Source of the DNA: Desulfosporosinus lacus DSM 15449
GTDB lineage: Bacteria > Bacillota > Desulfitobacteriia > Desulfitobacteriales > Desulfitobacteriaceae
Assembly (NCBI RefSeq): GCF_900129935.1
Contig: NZ_FQXJ01000013.1
Span: 62,001 to 126,000, forward strand
Length of the DNA: 64,000 nucleotides
Reading direction: 5' to 3'
Positions 51,203 to 59,664 of the stretch are shown here, in pieces. A program made the position numbers and the translations under genes. Each line of letters begins with the position of its first letter. Within the stretch, counting starts at the first letter, position 1. The notes beneath the pieces are model-generated. The model was not told the origin of the DNA and ran no database searches. It saw only the letters and a program-made list of their open reading frames with translations.

Positions 51203-52861
51203 TTATCCAACTGCAGAAGTAACTACAGGTAGAACTCCAGGTATAACATAGGCAAATATTAAGATCATAACAATTACTATAGCTAAAAGTATAACCGAGT
51301 ATTTAAAGGTACGTCTAAAAATATCTGTTTCTCTCCCTACTAACCCTACCGCAGCACAGGCAATTGCTATTGACTGTGGAGAAATAAGCTTACCCATGAT
51401 TCCTCCTGTAAGGCTGGCGGACACGGTTAGAATAGGATTTAACCCAAGTTGTCCCGCTGTAACCTGCTGCAGTTTACCAAATAGGGCAGCTGAAGAAGTA
51501 ACAGAACCAGTGAGAAAGACGCCTAACCAACCTAGGATTGGAGAAAAGACAGGGAAAATGGCACCGGTTGAAGCAAAAGCTAAGCCCAAGGTATATGACA
51601 TACCTGAGTAATTCGCTAAATAAGCCAAGCCAAGAACCGAAGCAATTGTTAACAAAGAGAAAGCCAGTTGTTTTAAAGTTCTTGTAAAGACTTTAATTCC
51701 TGTTTGAGGACTCATTTTTAAAATAACCATGGAAATAATAGCAGCAAATAACATCGCCGTACCTGGTGCGGCAAAGAAATCCCATTTGTAGCTCGCTGCA
51801 TATACGCTAGGTTCGGATACAATTGGTGCAGTCTTATAAACAAGACCATCCAGCCCCGGCCAATGCGGAATATTAACAAACCACTGCAGATCTTTAGCAA
51901 CCCAATTCTTGAACAAGGGTGTACCCCAAAAGCCCATGATGAGAGTCAACACTAAAAAGGGAGACCAGGCTTTGAAGATTTGTCCTCCGGTATAGCTGAT
52001 TTCTGAAGTACTTGAAAGATCAGGATCATCTGGGAAACGCCAAATAGATTTGGGCTTCCAAAAACGAAGAAACACCGTCAGAGAAATTAGACAAACAATG
52101 GGAGCAACGATACTCGGCAGTGTAGGTCCAAGGTAATTGGTTACCAAGTAGAAAGGAATCGTAAAGCTAATTCCGGCCACAAGTACCGCTGGCAAAACTT
52201 CTGCAGTCTTTTTCCAGCCAACCATAACGATTAGCATTGCAAATGGGATAATCATAGCAATGATTGAAACCTCACGCCCAACTGCTGCTGCTAAAATATT
52301 TTCGTTAATTCCTGTAACCGAAGACATCATAATCGTTGGCGTTCCCACTGGTCCAAAAGGGACTGGCGGAACGTTCGCCACGAGACAAATAACTGCCGCC
52401 CATAATGGATTAAAGCCCAGACCAACTAACATTGCGGCAGCAATTGCCACCGGAGCGCCCTGACCTGCTGCCCCTTCCATAAAGGCTGAAAATGCAAAGG
52501 CAATCAGCAACGCTTGCATTCTTCGATCACTGGAAATAGAGGAAATAGAGCTTTTAATAATTTCAAATTGACCAGCTTCGACCGTTAGATTATATAGGAA
52601 AACAGCCGTAATAATAATCCAACCAATCGGAAACAGCCCGTTCACTGCCCCTAAGATTGTAGAGGAAACGGCAATACCAACCGGCATTTTATAGACAAGG
52701 ACTACATCAATAATCGCGATGAGCAAGGTCAATAGTCCAGCCACATGCCCTTTCATTCGCTTTATTGCCAGAGCCCAAAACAGGAAAAAGATCGGAATTG
52801 CCACAACTAATGCGGTTAAACCAGCATTTCCTAAAGATGTATAATTCTGTAACCACTGCAT
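51203..52861 (-). CDS. lldP: L-lactate permease (second of tandem pair)
   Basis: A 552-residue LctP/LldP-family permease with about 13 membrane segments. Blocks: PIFFLFWALAIKRMKGHVAGL near 21-41, EAGQFEIIKSSISSIS near 87, FMEGAAGQGAPVAIAAAML near 123 and KLQQVTAGQLGLNPILTV near 450. LldP proteins import lactate or glycolate with protons. It is highly similar to the gene just upstream, so the pair is a tandem duplication. The ATG at 52861 aligns with the paralog start (MQWLQNY versus MPWNQNY) and has GAGG; an ATG three codons earlier is possible. The sibling has EGAAGFGAP where this has EGAAGQGAP. Confidence 0.94.
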   Translation of the reverse strand: MQWLQNYTSLGNAGLTALVVAIPIFFLFWALAIKRMKGHVAGLLTLLIAIIDVVLVYKMPVGIAVSSTILGAVNGLFPIGWIIITAVFLYNLTVEAGQFEIIKSSISSISSDRRMQALLIAFAFSAFMEGAAGQGAPVAIAAAMLVGLGFNPLWAAVICLVANVPPVPFGPVGTPTIMMSSVTGINENILAAAVGREVSIIAMIIPFAMLIVMVGWKKTAEVLPAVLVAGISFTIPFYLVTNYLGPTLPSIVAPIVCLISLTVFLRFWKPKSIWRFPDDPDLSSTSEISYTGGQIFKAWSPFLVLTLIMGFWGTPLFKNWVAKDLQWFVNIPHWPGLDGLVYKTAPIVSEPSVYAASYKWDFFAAPGTAMLFAAIISMVILKMSPQTGIKVFTRTLKQLAFSLLTIASVLGLAYLANYSGMSYTLGLAFASTGAIFPVFSPILGWLGVFLTGSVTSSAALFGKLQQVTAGQLGLNPILTVSASLTGGIMGKLISPQSIAIACAAVGLVGRETDIFRRTFKYSVILLAIVIVMILIFAYVIPGVLPVVTSAVG

Positions 52862-52881
52862 ATTCTTCATTCCTCTGCGAT

Positions 52882-54543
52882 TTATTTAAGTGCTGAAGCC
52901 ACCGTAGGTATCATCCCTGGAAAGACATAAGCTTGTAGGGTTATCATCACACAAACGACAACTAGGAATATGAGGGAATGTTTGATTGTGAAGCGGAACA
53001 GATCGGATTCCCGCCCGACAAGTGAGGTAGCTGCAGCTGCGACGGCAATCGATTGGGGAGAGATCATTTTCCCAACAACGCCACCTGAGCTGTTGGCCGC
53101 TACTGTAAGCACGGGATTAACCCCGATTTGTTCAGCGGTAACTTGCTGTAACTTTCCAAACAGAGCGTTAGCTGAAGTATCCGAACCCGTAAGGAATACG
53201 CCCATCCACCCCAGAACTGGAGAAAGGAATGGAAAAGCTTTTCCGGTTGAAGCAAATAATAGCCCTAGTGTGAAGGATAGCCCTGAATAATTTGCTAAGT
53301 AAGCAAAACCAAGTACAGATCCCATCGTAATAATCGGATACATGAGTTGCTTTAATGTCCGTCCAAAGACCTCCATACCTTTTGATGGAGCAACTCGCAG
53401 AACTAACATGGAGATCATGGCAGTTATAAGAATTGCGGTACCTCCGGCTGAAAAGAACTCCCATTTGTATGAAGCCCCATAAACCGAAGAACTTGGTACA
53501 ATGGGAGCCATTTTATATACTAACCCATCAAGACCTGGCCAATGGGGAATATTGATGAACCATTTTAAGTCTTGGGTTACCCAATTTTTGAATGCCGGAG
53601 TACCCCAGATGGCTACCATGACCGTTAAGATGGCAAATGGAGACCAAGCTTTAACGACCTGTCCGGCAGTATGTTTCGTGGGTTTAAATTCGTTCTCCTT
53701 TTTCTCACTTGGAAAACGCCAGATTGTTTTGGGCTTCCAAAACCTTAAAAAAACTGTGGTAGCCACTAAAGAAGTTAGTGAGGAAATAATATCCGGCAGA
53801 TAAGCGCCCAAATAGTTAGAAGACCACCACTGCGCAACGGCAAAGGATATGCCCGTTACCAGAATCGCAGGCAACACTTCTCTGGCGGCTTTCCAGCCTG
53901 CCATGAGAACAATTAGATAGAGCGGAATCACGACTGATAGAAATGGCAGTTGTCGCCCCACCGCTTGCGAAATAACAAAGTCACCTAAACCCGTTACCGC
54001 TCCAGCGGCAATAATAGGACTTCCAATCGCACCAAAGGCAACTGGAGCAGTATTGGCGATTAAACACAATCCTGCAGCATACAAGGGTTCAAAACCCAAA
54101 CCAATAAGAATGGCACCAGAAATTGCGACTGGGGCACCAAAACCTGCCGCGCCCTCTAAAAACGCGCCGAAGCAAAAAGCGACCAGCAAGGCTTGAATCC
54201 GGCGATCATCGGAAATCGAGGCAATAGAACTTTTAATAATTTCAAAGTGTCCTGATTCAACGGTTAAGTTATACAAAAAAACAGCGGCAATAACTATCCA
54301 AGCAATTGGAAATAATCCATTAATAATTCCTAAGGCACTTGCCGAAAGAGCAGTTCCGACAGGCATTTTATAAACAAGTACTACGTCAATCAAGGTTATT
54401 GCCAAGGTCATTAACCCTGCAATATAACCCTTCATTCGTTTGACAGCCAGTGCCCAAAACAAGAAAAAAATCGGAATAGAAACTACTAGCGCTGTGAGCC
54501 CTATGCTATTGTTAAGTGCAGCATAATTTTGATTCCATGGCAT
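52882..54543 (-). CDS. lldP: L-lactate permease (first of tandem pair)
   Basis: A 553-residue LldP-family permease. Compared with its neighbour it has the same blocks: PIFFLFWALAVKRMKGYIAGL, FLEGAAGFGAPVAISGAIL near 124, LTGSDTSANALFGKLQQVTAEQ near 440. The GSDTSANALFG motif is the usual LldP form, while the second copy reads GSVTSSAALFG, so substrate preference may differ. AAGGGAG before the ATG. Likely the first gene of the permease-permease-cupin transcript, downstream of a LytS/LytTR system. Confidence 0.95.
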   Translation of the reverse strand: MPWNQNYAALNNSIGLTALVVSIPIFFLFWALAVKRMKGYIAGLMTLAITLIDVVLVYKMPVGTALSASALGIINGLFPIAWIVIAAVFLYNLTVESGHFEIIKSSIASISDDRRIQALLVAFCFGAFLEGAAGFGAPVAISGAILIGLGFEPLYAAGLCLIANTAPVAFGAIGSPIIAAGAVTGLGDFVISQAVGRQLPFLSVVIPLYLIVLMAGWKAAREVLPAILVTGISFAVAQWWSSNYLGAYLPDIISSLTSLVATTVFLRFWKPKTIWRFPSEKKENEFKPTKHTAGQVVKAWSPFAILTVMVAIWGTPAFKNWVTQDLKWFINIPHWPGLDGLVYKMAPIVPSSSVYGASYKWEFFSAGGTAILITAMISMLVLRVAPSKGMEVFGRTLKQLMYPIITMGSVLGFAYLANYSGLSFTLGLLFASTGKAFPFLSPVLGWMGVFLTGSDTSANALFGKLQQVTAEQIGVNPVLTVAANSSGGVVGKMISPQSIAVAAAATSLVGRESDLFRFTIKHSLIFLVVVCVMITLQAYVFPGMIPTVASALK

Positions 54544-54685
54544 TTGCTTTTTCTCCCTTCATTTCAAATAACAGCATGAGATGTGTAAACCTATTAGTAC
54601 ACCACCTTTTGATAAATATTTTAAAATATATTTGAATTTCAATTATGATTGTACAAAACATTACTAATATTATTTTAAGATTCGA

Positions 54686-54730
54686 CAAAAAAAACAGGAT
54701 TTCATGACTGAAAAGCCATAAATCCTGTTT
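54686..54730 (-). terminator. Terminator between the response regulator and permease genes
   Basis: AAACAGGATTT / AAATCCTGTTT perfect 11-bp stem; on the minus strand followed by TTTTTTTTGTCG. It means the permeases have their own promoter in 54544-54685, an AT-rich stretch where LytTR boxes could lie but none is certain. Confidence 0.85.
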
Positions 54731-54740
54731 GAAAGGATTC

Positions 54741-55532
54741 CTATAGTTTCAAACGATATCTTAGCGATTTAACATGTGTTCTACTAACTGGGATTTCCGA
54801 GCCATCTTGCATTGTCAAATTAAAAGTGTTATTAAACCAAGGAACAACAGCATCAACCTTATTCAGGTTCGCAATATAACTTTTATGCACTCTTAAAAAC
54901 GAATCTCCTAAAACACTCTCAAGTTCGTTCAAGGTATAGTTCGTTAAGTAGTTCCTCTTATCTGTAAAGACCCGAACCGATCTTTCTTCAATAGTTGCAT
55001 AAAGGATTTCTTCAAAAGGAATCAGATATATCTTCTCATTGTCTTCAACTTTGAGTTTAGACCTTCCATTATTGGGCTGGAGAATTGAGTAGATTCGATC
55101 TAACTTATCCATAAATTCGTTTGCTATAAGTCCATCTTCTTGTTCTTGTAAATTATTTTGCTTTTCCAGGCGCGTTTTTAATCTCTGAACAGTTTCCTCT
55201 AACCTTTCTTCTTTGAATGGTTTTAATAAATAATCTGTGGCGTTTAAATCAAAAGCCTGAACTGCATAATGATTGTAAGCTGTGGCAAAAACGACGGCTG
55301 GCTTTATCGCAATTTCCATATCTCTTGAAATTTTCATTGCCGTATCTATGCCAGAACCATCGGGCATTTCTATATCCAAAAAAACAACGTCAGGCTTTAA
55401 TTCACTTACTTGTTTCAGAACTTCCTCATTGGTTGAGGCTTCTCCAATTATCTCGATTTCTTGCATTTTACTTAATAAATAAATTAATTCATCCCGTGCC
55501 GGTCGTTCATCATCCGCTACGACAACTCTCAT
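54741..55532 (-). CDS. lytT: LytTR-family response regulator
   Basis: A 263-residue regulator. Residues 1-120 are a receiver domain with the acidic pair VVADDE near 4-9, the phospho-Asp in VVFLDIEMPDGSG near 54 and the Lys in YLLKPFKEERL near 106. About 165-260 is the LytTR DNA-binding domain (ILYATIEERSVRVFT, FLRVHKSYIANLNKV, PVSRTHVKSLRYRL). LytTR proteins bind paired short direct repeats. The frame is open three codons further to a GTG, but AAGGAG sits before the ATG at 55532. Encoded 12 bp after the sensor kinase. Confidence 0.94.
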   Translation of the reverse strand: MRVVVADDERPARDELIYLLSKMQEIEIIGEASTNEEVLKQVSELKPDVVFLDIEMPDGSGIDTAMKISRDMEIAIKPAVVFATAYNHYAVQAFDLNATDYLLKPFKEERLEETVQRLKTRLEKQNNLQEQEDGLIANEFMDKLDRIYSILQPNNGRSKLKVEDNEKIYLIPFEEILYATIEERSVRVFTDKRNYLTNYTLNELESVLGDSFLRVHKSYIANLNKVDAVVPWFNNTFNLTMQDGSEIPVSRTHVKSLRYRLKL

Positions 55533-55544
55533 CCATTCCACTCC

Positions 55545-57245
55545 TTATGCTATTTCCAACTGAGGCGTTTCTGGAATTTTTAAAGTTACCACAGTTCCTT
55601 GTCCAGAATTACTAGTAATTGCAAATTCCGCCTGCCCATGGTATGCATATTTCAATCTTTGTTCAATATTTTTAAGACCAATACCCAACCCTTTACTAGG
55701 AACAGTTACCCCTGATTGCAATAATTTCAGTTTTTCTTCAGGTATACCTATTCCATTATCGACAATTCTAATAATCAGGAATCCTTCCTCCTTTACTGCA
55801 GAAATAATCACCTGCCCCCCTGAATTTAGAGGATAAATCCCATGTTTAATAGCATTTTCTATTAATGGTTGAAGTGTCAACCCTGGAAGTTGCCAATTCA
55901 AGACCTCTTCAGATATTTGTTCAATAACATTTAACCGATCTGAAAAGCGCGCTTGCTCAATCGCTAAATAGGCACGTATATGATCACATTCTTCACGCAA
56001 CGAAACAAAGCGATCACCACTTTGGAGATTCTTTCTAAAAAAATCCCCTAATTCTAATAGTAGATCCCTAGCCCTATTCGGATTCGTTCTGCAAAAGGAC
56101 ACAATCGTATTAATAGCGTTAAAAAGAAAGTGAGGATTAATTTGGGCTTGGAGTGCTTTTAGTTCCGCCTTACTTACTAAACGTGCTTTTGTTTCCAAGG
56201 CAGCAAGTTCCAATTGGGTCGAAAAAAGTTGCCCCAGTCCTGTTGCAAATTCTCGATCAACTTTAGTTAAACTCCGTTTCCCCTGTCTGTATATTTTAAG
56301 TGTACCAACCACTGTGTGCTCGAAATGTAAAGGTACAATTAGAGCAGACCCTAAACAGCAAGTACTATCTAAGCAACCGATTTCTTCTCTATTCAACGCT
56401 ACCTTTATTTCACCTGTGCTTATTGACTCCATAGTTGCTCTTGTCTGGATCTCTAAGCCAGCGGTGTGATGGTCCGACCCCTTTCCTACGTGAGCTAAAA
56501 CTAAATGATCCCCCGTAATAGATACCGCGGCAAAATCAGCACGTTCAAAAATTATCTCACACACTTTTTTAGCAGTCTCTTGATTTAGGCCCAAGCGTAA
56601 AATGGGCAACGTTAAGTTAGCAATATATAAGGCTTTTTGGGCCTGAAGGGCACCGATTCGTTCTTCTTCAAGAATGGAATTTTGGGCAATTCCATAAAAA
56701 ATCGCAATTCCTATACCATTCATAACAATCATTGGTGGTCCCATCGTTTTGACAATATCCCAACCATTGGGTGCTGGCAGAGTTACCAAAATCATAGCCA
56801 TCTCTAATATTTCTGATCCAAATCCAATTAATGCAGTCTGTTTCCAACTAAATAGTTTGTTAGAAGAATATTTAGCAAGCATGCCAGCCAAGAAACCATT
56901 TAAGGCCGTGGCAATACCACAACTCAAGGCAGTTGCTCCTCCTAAGAGCAATCGATGCCCACCCGCAATGATCCCTGCCCCCAAACCTATGACCGGCCCG
57001 CCTAAAAGTCCTCCAGCTACTACGCCTACAACTCTGGAATTAGCTAATGCACCATTTGTTGGCAAACTCATATACGTTCCAACAATCCCTATACTTCCAA
57101 ATATTATAATAAGAAGAAGTCTTTCTCGTGTATTTATCATTCCTCGCATGGTTCTTTTAAATAGCGGCGTCAAACTTAATAAATAGGCAATAGTGACTAG
57201 TAAACTCGTATCAAACGCTAGTTGTTTAAAAAGACTGGAATTCAT
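55545..57245 (-). CDS. lytS: LytS-family sensor histidine kinase
   Basis: A 566-residue kinase. The first 190 residues contain five or six membrane segments of the 5TMR-LYT type (GTYMSLPTNGALANSRVVGVVAGG near 62); a GAF domain covers about 215-345; the His kinase region has the H-box ALQAQINPHFLFNAINTI near 355 and the ATPase NENAIKHG-like LIENAIKHGI near 470 plus DNGIGIPEE near 507. Homologs BtsS and YpdA of E. coli sense pyruvate and control carboxylate transporters. Proximity to two lactate permeases suggests sensing of lactate or pyruvate. The ATG at 57245 has AAGGAG; a GTG ten codons earlier does not. Confidence 0.94.
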   Translation of the reverse strand: MNSSLFKQLAFDTSLLVTIAYLLSLTPLFKRTMRGMINTRERLLLIIIFGSIGIVGTYMSLPTNGALANSRVVGVVAGGLLGGPVIGLGAGIIAGGHRLLLGGATALSCGIATALNGFLAGMLAKYSSNKLFSWKQTALIGFGSEILEMAMILVTLPAPNGWDIVKTMGPPMIVMNGIGIAIFYGIAQNSILEEERIGALQAQKALYIANLTLPILRLGLNQETAKKVCEIIFERADFAAVSITGDHLVLAHVGKGSDHHTAGLEIQTRATMESISTGEIKVALNREEIGCLDSTCCLGSALIVPLHFEHTVVGTLKIYRQGKRSLTKVDREFATGLGQLFSTQLELAALETKARLVSKAELKALQAQINPHFLFNAINTIVSFCRTNPNRARDLLLELGDFFRKNLQSGDRFVSLREECDHIRAYLAIEQARFSDRLNVIEQISEEVLNWQLPGLTLQPLIENAIKHGIYPLNSGGQVIISAVKEEGFLIIRIVDNGIGIPEEKLKLLQSGVTVPSKGLGIGLKNIEQRLKYAYHGQAEFAITSNSGQGTVVTLKIPETPQLEIA

Positions 57246-57419
57246 CTTCTGTATCTCCTTTGTGTAACAATTCACTAAATCAATTTAATCAAAAAGAAAA
57301 TTTAATATCAATCCTATAGCTTATAGTATAAAATATCAAGCCAATACTCTTACCAAATTACACCTTTAGAAGAGGAAGTCTCGCTCTGGTTTAAATAGTT
57401 CTGTTTCAGGAATAAACAT

Positions 57420-57471
57420 AAAGAATCTAAAGGCAGTTATCCATAAGATGATAACTGCCTTTAGATTCTTT
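57420..57471 (-). terminator. Terminator of the thioesterase gene
   Basis: AAGAATCTAAAGGCAGTTATC pairs perfectly over 21 bp with its complement across an 8-base loop. The thioesterase stop codon is at its right edge; an AT-rich tail TTTATGTTTATTCC follows on the minus strand. Confidence 0.8.
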
Positions 57472-57898
57472 ATAAATCTGGATTATCCTCAATTCTTTTT
57501 ATTGCCTCTCGAATTACTAAGGGTATTAGTTCTGTTTCAGATTTCTGATTATTGTACATGACAAGAACTCCTTCCCCAAAAGCCACTTCTCCGAGTTTTT
57601 CACTCACTATTAAATACTCCATGACAAAGCTTGACTGACTCATCGATTTTACTCTTGCGCCTACGACTATCTGATCCGGAAATCTCAACGATTTTAGATA
57701 TTTACAAGTAGTCTCAGCCAATACAGTCCCTGTACCAGTTATATTTCTCATTTGCATTAGCCCAATTTCTTGAAAATACTGAATTCGTGCATTTTCAAAG
57801 TATCTAAAGTAGTTAATGTTATTTATATGACCTTGGGCGTCCATTTCACCCCATGCAATGGACATTTTCAAATGAACGGGAAAATCATGCAAATCCAT
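57470..57898 (-). CDS. Acyl-CoA thioesterase of the 4-hydroxybenzoyl-CoA thioesterase type
   Basis: A 142-residue hotdog-fold protein. IAWGEMDAQGHINNINYFRYFENARI near residues 13-38 contains the family motif with the catalytic Asp and the conserved NN-x-x-Y. Length is normal for a single hotdog. The frame stays open to a TTG at 57958 that overlaps the stop of the upstream gene, but the domain begins at MDLHDF, so the ATG at 57898 is more likely; the ribosome site there is weak. It hydrolyses an acyl-CoA; the substrate is unknown. It follows the helicase-associated gene and may share its transcript. Confidence 0.85.
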   Translation of the reverse strand: MDLHDFPVHLKMSIAWGEMDAQGHINNINYFRYFENARIQYFQEIGLMQMRNITGTGTVLAETTCKYLKSLRFPDQIVVGARVKSMSQSSFVMEYLIVSEKLGEVAFGEGVLVMYNNQKSETELIPLVIREAIKRIEDNPDL

Positions 57899-57954
57899 CT
57901 TACCAAAGAGGCCACCTTTCTTCCAAAAACTGGTTCTGCGTTTGAAACAAACTC

Positions 57955-59649
57955 TCAAACTTCGTCAGAAGACCTTAAACGTTCAGCAACACCTTTTCCA
58001 TCCAGAACACCCGGCAGAGGAAAGATGCCCTGTTTCTCCAAGAGCTTGCGCAGTTTTTCTGTATCACGAACAATCACGACGGTGGGACTGTATAATCCGA
58101 GCACATACTCCCGGTATTTACGAGACGAAGCGATAGATGCCGCTTGTTCCGGTGTGGTGCATTCCAAGAGGCTAAGTTGAACGAAGGTGACTTGACCAAA
58201 GGACTCAACCCATTGTTGGAGAGTGAGGACAAGGTTTTCGGGCAAAGGATATGCGCTTAGTTTTGTAAGCAAGGCCAGCACTTCAGAGGCAGGCACCCCT
58301 CGTTTCAGAGCGTTCATGAGATAATTTTTATCTAAGCGGTATTTAAGCATCTGGTCCTGCTGTTCTAGAAGGGCGAATTGACTTAGCTGCCAACGAGTCG
58401 ACCAAGATGCAGAGCGGGGCAGTAATATTTCAAAGTTCGGTTGGACATATGCCGTATCAGGACCAGTCGTTGGATAGACCTGATCAATGAGACACTTGAT
58501 CTCAGAAACATAGTCTTCTACCTTTTGCATTTTTAATAATTTAGGGATAATAAACTGTCCCAATGGAGTAAGCCTCACTAAAATATCTTCCTGATATTCG
58601 CCCCAATCCAGTAAACCAAGGAAACGCATTGGGTCCAACAAGCTAATTACTCTATCCCTTGGAAACAAGGCACGTGAAAAGTCGGCTGGAATCAACTTAC
58701 TCGCCTTTTGAGTCCAGCTTGTCCATTCAGTACAGTTGACCAATAACGGCAACATCAGAAAAAATCCTTTATTAGGAATAGTATTCAAGTGGAACGGAAA
58801 GATCTGGCAAAGCAAATCTTCTACTATAATCTGCTCTGTTAATTCTCTTCCCAATGCAGTCAGCGCTAACCGATCTCCTTTTGCCGAAATCAATTTAAAA
58901 AAATTCACCACTCCTAAAAGCCAGAAAAAATAACTCTCCATAGTAAAAAGTTTATCAGGCCGGGCAGGCTCAGTCAAAGCGGCCAGCACACGCTTTAAAG
59001 AGTTTTTGTTGACCTCACGAGCACGTGTGATCGAAACTTCGCCTTGCTCAACCATCACTAGGAAATTAAAAATGTTATCTAAAGTACCTGACAGGTCGGC
59101 AGCATAGGATCGCAAGGGCTCGAGCTTAAGTAACTCCGGGTAAACTTGATCATTGATAAACTGCCAAAACGCTTCAGTTACGCCTTTTTCAAGAGAAAGT
59201 AAATTCGAATAACGTCCTTCAACCATGAGACCGGCTTTCTTCCATTTGCTGATTATCCTGATCGCTTCAGGATAATCAGGACCCAAAAGATCCCTGTCTA
59301 AATAACGAAAGCTATCATAGTTATAACTGTAGAACTGGTCAATACTCACGTCCTTAGGTTGCCTATAGACCGTGAAGGCAAGTAGAATTCGCTCCATCGG
59401 ATCCATCTTGGCAAAATAGTCGGGCCAAGACTCTGGCTTAAGCTTCTTTTGAGGAACTGCATTAGGTTTAGCCGCTGATTTGATGCTTGTTTTAGAGTTA
59501 TGTTTATTGCTCGGCTCCAAGGGCCTGCTCGAAACCGCGTTCGTAGAAGAATTGTTTACTGAAGGCTGATCCTCTTCATGAGTAGGCGGCTTAAAACCAG
59601 GAGGCAATTTTTCTCCAAAAACTGGCCGCCATTTGGGAGTTTTAGACAT
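57955..59649 (-). CDS. Helicase-associated (XPB/Ssl2 N-terminal-like) protein
   Basis: A 564-residue protein of the family with a C-terminal XPB/Ssl2-like helicase-associated domain (Helicase_C_3). The N-terminal 75 residues are low-complexity, rich in Pro, Ser and Asn (VSSRPLEPSNKHNSKT). The middle is helical; TAYVQPNFEILLPRSASW near 405 is the typical start of the domain, followed by YRLDKNYLMNALKRGVPASEVLALL near 440-465, also resembling the XPB N-terminal region of the neighbouring helicase (YRITPLSLWNAASSGVSVADVL). It lies 15 bp after the XPB gene, so the two likely act together on DNA. It contains no ATPase motifs. Confidence 0.85.
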   Translation of the reverse strand: MSKTPKWRPVFGEKLPPGFKPPTHEEDQPSVNNSSTNAVSSRPLEPSNKHNSKTSIKSAAKPNAVPQKKLKPESWPDYFAKMDPMERILLAFTVYRQPKDVSIDQFYSYNYDSFRYLDRDLLGPDYPEAIRIISKWKKAGLMVEGRYSNLLSLEKGVTEAFWQFINDQVYPELLKLEPLRSYAADLSGTLDNIFNFLVMVEQGEVSITRAREVNKNSLKRVLAALTEPARPDKLFTMESYFFWLLGVVNFFKLISAKGDRLALTALGRELTEQIIVEDLLCQIFPFHLNTIPNKGFFLMLPLLVNCTEWTSWTQKASKLIPADFSRALFPRDRVISLLDPMRFLGLLDWGEYQEDILVRLTPLGQFIIPKLLKMQKVEDYVSEIKCLIDQVYPTTGPDTAYVQPNFEILLPRSASWSTRWQLSQFALLEQQDQMLKYRLDKNYLMNALKRGVPASEVLALLTKLSAYPLPENLVLTLQQWVESFGQVTFVQLSLLECTTPEQAASIASSRKYREYVLGLYSPTVVIVRDTEKLRKLLEKQGIFPLPGVLDGKGVAERLRSSDEV

Positions 59650-59664
59650 GGTTCAAAATCCTCC

